From Kiritimatiellia bacterium (GTDB lineage: Bacteria > Verrucomicrobiota > Kiritimatiellia > RFP12 > UBA1067), in assembly GCA_900771305.1 (NCBI GenBank), contig CAAGNL010000120.1:1-13923 (forward strand): a stretch of DNA of 13,923 nucleotides, given 5' to 3'. Of this stretch, positions 1 to 6,602 are shown piece after piece. Every line of letters begins with the position of its first letter. Position 1 is the first letter of the stretch. The translations under genes and the position numbers were made by a program. Under the pieces are notes generated by a model. That model was given only the letters and a program-made list of their open reading frames with translations. It was not told the DNA's origin and made no database searches.

Positions 1-986
1 GCCACCGTGGCACGTTCCGTCGCATCGACAATCGTCTTGGCCAGAATGGCCTGTCGACCACTGCGGTTGGCGATCACGACACCCGAGATATCGCCTACCC
101 GATCTCGCAGAACATCGGTGACATAGGATCCCGTGAGGAAATCAACACCATTCGTCAGCAACACCCGATCAAAGGCCTGCTTCACCTGAAGCGGCGTCGG
201 TACACGAAGCCGCCCTTCACCGCTCTTTTCCTTGACGAAAATCTCGCCCAGGAGCATGCGCCGACATCCCTCCTGGCGAAAAGCTGCGAGACCAATCATC
301 CGCACATCTCGGCCAAGCTCGGCACGCCAGCGCGTGATTCCCTGTCCACCACCAACAGGCAATCGCTCCAGTTTCAGGGCGGGAGACCAGGTTTTTCCAT
401 CCACGCTGGTGACAAGGCGCGCAGACGCCACGTCGTAGTCGCCGCGGCGCGTGTAGGTCACGAGTTCCACAGCCTCGACGAAGCGAACGCCTCCCTCCAA
501 GACGAGATTCACCTTCACCTTCGGCACATCGAACTGGACACTTCCGGAAACGACGTCCTCCACTTTCCCGTCCGACAGTTTCGATTCTGAGTCACGGTGA
601 GGCGCAACGCTCGGAGCATCTGCTTTATAGGAGAACGGAAGGTCAACCTCATTGTCAATCCAGATTTCCTGGGCCAACTTCGTCGCGGGGCGTTCATTCC
701 CCTCCAACGCCAAGCGCAGTGTCCCGGCGATGTCATCGCCAAGATAGGGACGTGGCGCCACGAGGAAGACTTTTGCCCCCGCCTTCTTAGCCGCAACAGC
801 GGCCGTGACGCCGGCGGAACTCCCGCCCACGACCAGCACGTCCGTGCTGCGGACAAGCGGAATCTCCCGGGCGGACTCGAGAATCTCCTCACCCTGTACA
901 GAAGAGACGAGACCAAGCAACAAACACCCCGCAAACAATCTTGACAAGGAAGCGACAAGGGAGAGCACGTTGACTTTAGTCTTCAT
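1..986 (-). CDS. Secreted FAD-dependent oxidoreductase with a discoidin-like insertion (partial, C-terminus beyond left edge)
   Basis: Reading the minus strand from the ATG at 986 gives 328 codons open to the window edge. Residues 1-33 look like a signal peptide (MKTKVNVLSLVASLSRLF, then a hydrophobic run ending near SSVQG/EE). Residues 49-60 (DVLVVGGSSAGV) are a Rossmann dinucleotide-binding loop, continued by AAVAAKKAGAKVFLVAPRPYLGDD, as in FAD-dependent oxidoreductases of the FAD_oxidored type. Residues about 130-252 interrupt the FAD fold and read like an F5/8 type C (discoidin) beta-sandwich (LSDG near 137-140, SVDGKTW at 194-200). The flavin fold resumes at about 260 (RVPTPLQVKQAFDRVLL) and reaches IVDATERATV, which matches the 'vDATG' strand of such enzymes. 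The start is supported by AAGGA five bases upstream, and it overlaps the preceding gene's stop by 11 bases. The substrate is unknown. Coupling to the dihaem gene suggests electron transfer to it, which is inference. Confidence 0.85.
   Translation of the reverse strand, partial: MKTKVNVLSLVASLSRLFAGCLLLGLVSSVQGEEILESAREIPLVRSTDVLVVGGSSAGVTAAVAAKKAGAKVFLVAPRPYLGDDIAGTLRLALEGNERPATKLAQEIWIDNEVDLPFSYKADAPSVAPHRDSESKLSDGKVEDVVSGSVQFDVPKVKVNLVLEGGVRFVEAVELVTYTRRGDYDVASARLVTSVDGKTWSPALKLERLPVGGGQGITRWRAELGRDVRMIGLAAFRQEGCRRMLLGEIFVKEKSGEGRLRVPTPLQVKQAFDRVLLTNGVDFLTGSYVTDVLRDRVGDISGVVIANRSGRQAILAKTIVDATERATV
976..986 (-). other. 11-base gene overlap (stop of dihaem gene / start of FAD oxidoreductase gene)
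   Basis: The TAA stop of the dihaem gene is at 976-978 and the ATG of the oxidoreductase gene is at 984-986, in a different frame. Overlaps this short are typical of translationally coupled genes whose products are needed together. It is the only overlapping pair in the window and joins the two redox proteins. Confidence 0.85.
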
Positions 987-3984
987 GGGATTCCTTAATC
1001 TCCTTCTGGGCGAAGAGAACACGTTTCTGCTGGTGGTAGTCGTAGATTTTCCGATCATCGTCCGACCACACCGTCGCCTCGCAGTAGGATCCGACGAACG
1101 GAATCGCGAGATCGATCCAGCACTGCACGACCCGCTTCTCGTCCTCCGTCGCCACGACCCCGTGGTGGACCGGATCGAAGTACGCCATCAGAAGCGACGT
1201 CGCCGATCCTTGTGCATACGGCGGCAACATCGCGCTCCGACCCATGCACGAATACCAGTTGCAGAAGACCGTCTGCTTTCCTTCCTTCGTGAGCGCCACG
1301 TACGCATGCGAGAACGCGCGATGCGCCTCCGGACGGAAGTCCTTCCGCCACGACCCCGTCAGATTGGGCCGCTTCGCATTCTTCTCCGATCCGTCGTGGC
1401 ACTTCACGCAGTTTCGGTCGAGGATTGGCTGCACGAGCCGCGGGAAGCTGAATCCTGCCGTCTCCGCCTCCGCACGTACGTCCACCGGACCGTTTACGCC
1501 CAGGTAGTTTGCGGCTGACGCGTAGAGACCTTCCTTCTTCAAGCGCGCCAGCAGCGGATGCGCCGGCTGCCCCCGCGCCGGACGCAGATCCTGGATCTTC
1601 ATTGCCGCCTGTCCCACACGCGGCGGATACGCCTGCGCCTTGTCTTCGTGGCATCCCACGCAGCTTGCCGCCTCGCCCGGCTGCAGATGCGTCCAGCTGC
1701 GCATCGTCTGCACGCAGCGCCCCCGTTCATCCAGCAGCTGGAAGTAGACGGGGTTGTTCGCCGGGCATCGGAACGTACAGCTGCCGTCCGCCGCCACGTC
1801 CACCTCGCCCAGCACGTGCTTCACGTCCCAGGCTCCACCTGCCGTCACCGCCTCGCCCGAATGGTCGCCGGCATACGCAAGAAACGGACGATACCGCCCA
1901 TCCACCGGCGCCGGCATCGCGCATGAGTACGTATAGGTCGGACGGTTCTCGATTGCCACCACACGCAGCGTCTTCACTGTGCCTCGCGGGATTCCCGCGA
2001 GTCCTGGCCCTGTATAGACGTCCTGGATGTGGAATGTGCCGAACGGGTCCTTCCGGTTCCGCTCGGGCAGCGCCCGCACGAACGCCTTCGCCCGCGGGCA
2101 CGCCGGAACCGCCTGAGAGCACTCGATCGATGCATCCCATGCCAGCAGTTCGCGTTCACCCCGTGCGTTCTGCCAGTAGATTCCAAAGCCCGGACGACTC
2201 GAATTCTTGATTGCGAGCGTGCCCTCCGGCAGGAACCCACAGATCCACTCCTGTTCCGAAAGCGGATAGGGATTCTGCCACTGCGCACCAGCCTGCGTAA
2301 TGAAGTCAATCGAGTCGGGATACCACTCCGCGACCATCCGTTGGTCTTTCGCGTAGTCGCTCGGCACCGTAAGCCCGCGCTCAAGGATGTCGCTGCCTGC
2401 GATGAACACGATGCCCGCATCGTCCTCCGTTCCCTTCCGACGGTCGATCCGCACGAGCTTGCCCTGCTGGTGGACGTGATGTCCCGAGAGAATGCCCATG
2501 ACCTCGTCCGAACCCGGAATCGGGCGAAAGTGCATCAGCGAGGCGGGGAAAGCGGACGCGTTCCCGTAGTACGCCTGCTGCTGCGTACCATCCGGATTCA
2601 TCACGAAGAGGGGCTGCTGCAGACGTGCACTACGGTCGTTGTACTCGTAGCGCGTATAGAGGATGCGCCCGTCGGGAAGTTCCCGCGGATGCGACGTGCA
2701 GCCGCCGTCTATCGCGAGGCGGCGGATGTGGGTGCCGTCCGCGCGGCAAACATAGAGGTTGACGTCCTGCGTCTGGTGGCAGGGAATCGTCTGCTCGCAG
2801 CGTGAGCTCTGGAAGATGATCTCGCCCTGCGACGTCCAGCACGGCTCGATGTCCGCACAGGGCGCAGGATCGGAGAACGTGAGCTGCTTGAGCTCGCGCG
2901 TCTCAAGATCGAAGGTATAGAGATGGTAGTCGTCGCCCTCGAGTTTCGTATAGAAATCATACGGGAAACCACGGGCGCGAGTGGGGCCGCCAGGTCCAGC
3001 CTGGGGACACTTCCGGATGTATTCGTTCTCGTTGAAGGAACTGCGCATCGAGAAGACGACGAGTCGGCCGTCAAACGAGACGTCCGGATCGCGGATGCAG
3101 CCTTCGGGACGGGAGACCAGCACCTCGTTCGTCACTGTGCCGTCGGGACGCACCGTCAGCAGGCAGAGCTGTCCGCCCTTTCGAAAATTGGCTGGGCGCC
3201 CCGTCACCTGTTCATCTGTCACAAGCGCTGTGCCGTGCAGCTCGGCGTCGCCACCCATCGTGTAATGCTTCACATAGACGATGCGCGGACATTCCGCCGC
3301 AACCCGGCGCAGTCGTTCAGAACGCCGTTTGTGGCACCTTGCAAGATAGGCCTGCATCTCGGCGGGACGGTTGGTGATCGCCCCCTCCACTCCGAAGTCC
3401 TGCATCAACCAGTCCTTCACGAGCCGATAGTCGGGGAAGGCGCATGTCGGCGCATTCGCACGCGGGAAGTCCTCCGGCTCCGCGTCGAAGAGCTCGATTG
3501 CCGCCGGAGCGCAATCGTTCCCCGTTCCCGCATCGCCATTGCAGGGAATGCCCCAGCGCGTCTTCGTGTGCGGGAGAACCCAGTCGAAGTATTGCCCGAA
3601 AGCCCGCACGGCATCTGTTCCGCCCTTTGTCGCCTCGACGAGCCAGTAGCGTGATGTCGTGGCGGGCCAGCGCAGAAACGAACTCTCGCCTGCAAAGGCG
3701 GGCGGCAGCCGGTCGTCACGCGCGAGTTCGCGCCGTGCCCCCGTGCCGTCGGCGTTCTCGACCGCAGAGACGCGCGCCGCGCCCGGCGTGCGGCAGTAGT
3801 GACGCGATGCGTCCGCACGGAATCGAAGTCCTGTCGCCTGCACGGGTTTCCCCGCATCCAGCACCCACGCGGCGCGGACTCCCTTCTCCGCTGTCACAGC
3901 CCTGACGCAGGACCAGCAGACGTTCTCTCCACGAAGCCCCACCGCGAGCATCGTTCCACAAAGACTGACCAAGATCACCTTCAT
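976..3984 (-). CDS. HzsA-related secreted PD40 beta-propeller dihaem cytochrome c protein
   Basis: A 1002-aa protein from the ATG at 3984. The frame stays open upstream, but this start opens a short signal peptide (MKVILVSLCGTMLAVGLRG) and lies 7 bases after the previous stop. The N-terminal part (about 25-220) looks like a beta-sandwich. From about 240 it reads as PD40/TolB-like propeller blades (DPDVSFDGRLVVFS near 300; ELPDGRILYTRYEY near 435), including the LFVMNPDGT and SGHHVHQQGKLV stretches typical of PVC proteins matching the hydrazine synthase alpha middle domain. Two c-type haem sites follow: CVGCH at 775-779, preceded by MRSWTHLQPGEAASC, and CVKCH at 859-863. The C-terminus (LPPYAQGS, then CWIDLAIPFVGSY) is the usual end of this family. 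About 32 cysteines in the mature chain suggest disulfides and an extracytoplasmic location. Probable role: electron transfer or a haem redox enzyme. Actual hydrazine synthesis is unlikely because no partner subunits are present. Confidence 0.88.
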   Translation of the reverse strand: MKVILVSLCGTMLAVGLRGENVCWSCVRAVTAEKGVRAAWVLDAGKPVQATGLRFRADASRHYCRTPGAARVSAVENADGTGARRELARDDRLPPAFAGESSFLRWPATTSRYWLVEATKGGTDAVRAFGQYFDWVLPHTKTRWGIPCNGDAGTGNDCAPAAIELFDAEPEDFPRANAPTCAFPDYRLVKDWLMQDFGVEGAITNRPAEMQAYLARCHKRRSERLRRVAAECPRIVYVKHYTMGGDAELHGTALVTDEQVTGRPANFRKGGQLCLLTVRPDGTVTNEVLVSRPEGCIRDPDVSFDGRLVVFSMRSSFNENEYIRKCPQAGPGGPTRARGFPYDFYTKLEGDDYHLYTFDLETRELKQLTFSDPAPCADIEPCWTSQGEIIFQSSRCEQTIPCHQTQDVNLYVCRADGTHIRRLAIDGGCTSHPRELPDGRILYTRYEYNDRSARLQQPLFVMNPDGTQQQAYYGNASAFPASLMHFRPIPGSDEVMGILSGHHVHQQGKLVRIDRRKGTEDDAGIVFIAGSDILERGLTVPSDYAKDQRMVAEWYPDSIDFITQAGAQWQNPYPLSEQEWICGFLPEGTLAIKNSSRPGFGIYWQNARGERELLAWDASIECSQAVPACPRAKAFVRALPERNRKDPFGTFHIQDVYTGPGLAGIPRGTVKTLRVVAIENRPTYTYSCAMPAPVDGRYRPFLAYAGDHSGEAVTAGGAWDVKHVLGEVDVAADGSCTFRCPANNPVYFQLLDERGRCVQTMRSWTHLQPGEAASCVGCHEDKAQAYPPRVGQAAMKIQDLRPARGQPAHPLLARLKKEGLYASAANYLGVNGPVDVRAEAETAGFSFPRLVQPILDRNCVKCHDGSEKNAKRPNLTGSWRKDFRPEAHRAFSHAYVALTKEGKQTVFCNWYSCMGRSAMLPPYAQGSATSLLMAYFDPVHHGVVATEDEKRVVQCWIDLAIPFVGSYCEATVWSDDDRKIYDYHQQKRVLFAQKEIKESHED
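992..996 (-). promoter_or_regulatory. Ribosome binding site of the FAD oxidoreductase gene
   Basis: AAGGA on the minus strand, 5 bases before the ATG at 986, lies inside the last codons of the upstream dihaem gene. A second, stronger AAGGAG at 1000-1005 is 13 bases away and probably too far to be the main site. Together they suggest that translation of this gene is coupled to ribosomes finishing the preceding one. Confidence 0.6.
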
Positions 3985-3991
3985 CGTCAAC

Positions 3992-6496
3992 TCACTTTCG
4001 CACAATTTCGTAGAGGAATCGGGCCTTCCCGTCGGCGCCAAGAACATCGGCCCGGAACTGCAGACAACCTTCCGACGCAGATGTCGGCAGATTCTCAAGA
4101 CGGGCGCCGTTCGTCGCCAATGCCCAAACCTCGTAGGCGGCAGGTTCGGACAGCGCCAGCGCAATTTCCGCAGACCCTCTCCGGACAATCAGCTTCTTCG
4201 ACCCCATCGACTGGAGGACCGTGCAGTCCGCGTTCATGAAACGGATGCCGTCCGTTTTTAGATCCGTAAGATGGGAAAGAAGAATGCGATCCGAATCCTT
4301 CAGCGGCTTTGCATCGACCGCGCTCGCCCAGACCGTCGCATGCGAATCCTTGAGCCGGCAGGTCAACGGCCCCGCCGAAATGGTGTCATCCGCATGGGCG
4401 AATCCACCCGCCGTCGCCGCGGAGACGACCTTGAACCGTCCCGACCCCTTCTCCATCGCCATATCCATCGGATACTTCTTCGCCGCCTCCCCCGTCAGCA
4501 CGGGAAGTTCGCGCCGCATGAAGAGGAGCACGCCCGCACGGTCGCTCGCCACCTGGAATGGATCCGCGCTGACGGAGAAATAGGAGAGTCCCGTCGTCCC
4601 GTCGTCGAGGTCCGCACCGCGGCCGATGTAGTCGAACCGCCAGAGGACATCCCAGTCCAGCTGCGCCGCACAGGCGCCTGTCACGAGTCCCGCCGCACCC
4701 CGATAGGCGTTCGGCGCCGTGAAGTTCCACTCGGAGACCGTGAACGGCATCCGCGCGTCACGGGCCACAGTGCGGATGGACAGCGGCAAGTTGTTTCGAG
4801 CCCGGTCGGGACGCGAATTGCCCATGGAGACCGGCAGACACCACCGCTGCCCAAGGAACGACGGATGGTCCACGTAGAAATGCGTGTCGACGTAGTCAAG
4901 CGTGTTCGTCAGCGCGCCCATCGTCGGGAACGGTCCGCAGTTCCAGTCGGAGAGCATCGCCTTCACGCCGATCGACCGCAGGTAGTCCCGCGCACGAACC
5001 GCGAACGCCGCTTCGCAGTCGCTCATGAAATCGTAGAACGCCCGATAGCCAGGCGCATGGACGTTGTTGATGCTCCCGCCCCGGCAGTCCGCCGGCGCCT
5101 TGGGCTCGTAGTTTGGATTCGCCGCCCGCTTCGCGGCCAACCACGTCTTCCACTTCGCGCGCGTGGCATCCTGGTCGAAGATGCCCCGCCGCCACGCGAA
5201 GACGCCCTCGTTCACCAGGGAGATGAACGGCATCGCGGGATCGTCCGCATAACGCAGGTTCGTATACGGATTCACGTGGGTGAAGAGGTTTTTCGCAAAG
5301 GCCTTCCAGTTCTCGAAGGCGGGCTCGTGGACGAGGAAGAGTCCCTTGATGAGTGACATGTCCACCGCGCCGTCCTGGTCGATGCCGATGTCGCGCCAGT
5401 TGATCGTCCGCGACACGAAGAGATCCGTCGTCACGTAGATGCCGGCCGCCTTCGCCTGCGCGAAGAAGTAGTCGAAGTTGTCCAGCATCTCGGGATTGAA
5501 GGCGAGACGGTCCGGCGATCCCCTCGTGAGCGTGCGCTCATAGTGGTGGATGCGCATCGTATTGTAACCGGCCCGCTGGAACCGCGCGATGATGCGGTGG
5601 GTATCCGCATGGCTCGGACACGTTCCCTCGCCGCAGAAGTTCGCGCCCCAGAAACGCTGCGGCACGCCCGGCTTGCCCTCGAAGACGAAGTGACCGCCCT
5701 CGTTCTTGAGCCAACCGTACTTGCCGGCGGGTCCATCGCGGAACGGAAGATGGGAGAAGTCCGCCGCACTTCCCGGCACGACCTCCTTCCGATAGTCGAG
5801 CGGGATCCAGTCCGGCCCCTCTTTCACGATGTACGACTCGGCGTAGGACACCGTCGGCTGCTCGCCTTCCAGAATGAAGGCCCGCTCATACGTCTCGCCG
5901 GCCTTGAGGACGCCGCCACCACGCAGAAAGATGCGCATCGTGAACGTCGGCGACCACTTGCGGTCGTTCTGGATGCAGACGGACGTGGCGCCGTCGAACC
6001 CGAATTTCAGCGTCCGCTTCAGTCCAGGAATTTCAATCGACAGAGACTTGGGATATCCCTGATAGACGAAGAGATTCGTATTGACCGTGGAGAAGACGTT
6101 CGTCCGTCCCCGGTCATCGAAATAGGTTCCGCCCAGAAGCTTCTCCGCGGGGAACGACAACGCACAGACGAGGCCCTCGGTCGGGAAATCCTCCTTCATT
6201 GTCACGGCATAACGCACATGGGCGCGTCCGTCAGCCAGCGGCAGCAATGTGGTGCTTCCCATACCGCACACCGTCTCTCCCTTCTTGAGGTCCCAACGAA
6301 CCATCCCCAACCGCGCATCGACGGAATTGTAGCCGGACCGTCTGGGCGACTCGCCCGTCCAGTTCTTCGGAAAGGCCGTGACGCGGAAGTCAAGACCATC
6401 CCCCAGAGACACGCCGCCATGATTCATCAGGCGGTAGTCGACGGCCGATGCGGCCAATACGCAAAACAATGTCGTAAGTCCAAAAATGCGTTTCAT
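3992..6496 (-). CDS. Secreted clan GH-A-like glycoside hydrolase
   Basis: An 834-aa protein. The ATG at 6496 is chosen over an in-frame ATG 24 codons upstream, which lies inside a hairpin. The chosen start gives a clean signal peptide (MKRIFGLTTLFCVLAASA/VD) and has GGAG 5 bases before it. Residues about 22-265 form a beta-rich N-terminal region. A TIM-barrel region begins near 275 (RFWGANFCGEG), with MRIHHYE at 314-320 placing Arg315 and His317/318 as in beta-strand 2 of GH5-like enzymes. It continues with FISLVNEG, giving Glu430 as likely acid/base, and FTVSEWNF, giving Glu589 as likely nucleophile. The C-terminal region (about 680-834) is a beta-sandwich with DSDRILLSHLTDL, a motif seen in PVC glycosidases. 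The spacing and sequence context of the two glutamates support a retaining hydrolase. The exact CAZy family and substrate cannot be assigned by eye. Confidence 0.82.
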   Translation of the reverse strand: MKRIFGLTTLFCVLAASAVDYRLMNHGGVSLGDGLDFRVTAFPKNWTGESPRRSGYNSVDARLGMVRWDLKKGETVCGMGSTTLLPLADGRAHVRYAVTMKEDFPTEGLVCALSFPAEKLLGGTYFDDRGRTNVFSTVNTNLFVYQGYPKSLSIEIPGLKRTLKFGFDGATSVCIQNDRKWSPTFTMRIFLRGGGVLKAGETYERAFILEGEQPTVSYAESYIVKEGPDWIPLDYRKEVVPGSAADFSHLPFRDGPAGKYGWLKNEGGHFVFEGKPGVPQRFWGANFCGEGTCPSHADTHRIIARFQRAGYNTMRIHHYERTLTRGSPDRLAFNPEMLDNFDYFFAQAKAAGIYVTTDLFVSRTINWRDIGIDQDGAVDMSLIKGLFLVHEPAFENWKAFAKNLFTHVNPYTNLRYADDPAMPFISLVNEGVFAWRRGIFDQDATRAKWKTWLAAKRAANPNYEPKAPADCRGGSINNVHAPGYRAFYDFMSDCEAAFAVRARDYLRSIGVKAMLSDWNCGPFPTMGALTNTLDYVDTHFYVDHPSFLGQRWCLPVSMGNSRPDRARNNLPLSIRTVARDARMPFTVSEWNFTAPNAYRGAAGLVTGACAAQLDWDVLWRFDYIGRGADLDDGTTGLSYFSVSADPFQVASDRAGVLLFMRRELPVLTGEAAKKYPMDMAMEKGSGRFKVVSAATAGGFAHADDTISAGPLTCRLKDSHATVWASAVDAKPLKDSDRILLSHLTDLKTDGIRFMNADCTVLQSMGSKKLIVRRGSAEIALALSEPAAYEVWALATNGARLENLPTSASEGCLQFRADVLGADGKARFLYEIVRK

Positions 6497-6501
6497 GCAA
6501 A

Positions 6502-6505
6502 CTCC
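6502..6505 (-). promoter_or_regulatory. Ribosome binding site deciding the start of the GH-A-like hydrolase
   Basis: GGAG on the minus strand, 5 bases before the ATG at 6496, sits in an otherwise AT-rich patch (about 6500-6532). It favours the ATG that begins the signal peptide over the upstream in-frame ATG at 6568, which would be buried in the hairpin stem-loop at 6559-6579. Confidence 0.6.
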
Positions 6506-6541
6506 ATTTCCATCCACAATTAAAAGATCAATGGAAGATGA

Positions 6542-6591
6542 CGAGCGTTCCGCCAGCAACCGGGGCATCTCGCCCCGGTCGGGTTCGCTCG
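6542..6591 (-). repeat. Intergenic GC-rich stem-loop between surface-protein gene and GH-A-like gene
   Basis: A perfect 8-bp stem (6559-6566 with 6572-6579, ACCGGGGC type) encloses a 5-base loop. An outer 6-bp pair (6542-6547 with 6586-6591, CGAGCG/CGCTCG) can close around it. It begins about 12 bases after the stop of the surface-protein gene in the direction of transcription. No T-run follows the stem on the minus strand, so it does not look like a standard intrinsic terminator. A role in setting the level of the upstream large-protein message relative to the downstream genes (partial termination, or an RNA end-protecting hairpin) is inference. This lies in the only sizeable gap (6497-6602, 106 bases) inside the operon; no convincing internal promoter was seen there. 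Confidence 0.55.
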
Positions 6592-6602
6592 AGACCAGCG
6601 CC

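Noticed and set aside
515..958. Open frames at 515-958 (-), 597-944 (+) and 805-1518 (+)
   Set aside because: They overlap the oxidoreductase and dihaem genes in the wrong frame. The true reading of 1-986 carries a signal peptide and an FAD-binding loop.
976..3984. A true hydrazine synthase / anammox locus
   Set aside because: No HzsB, HzsC or hydrazine dehydrogenase gene is present. The family is broad in PVC bacteria and the neighbours are glycan enzymes.
3985..4188. 68-codon N-terminal extension of the dihaem protein
   Set aside because: It overlaps the end of the GH-A-like gene, is Arg/Pro-rich and would place the signal peptide internally. The ATG at 3984 is the natural start.
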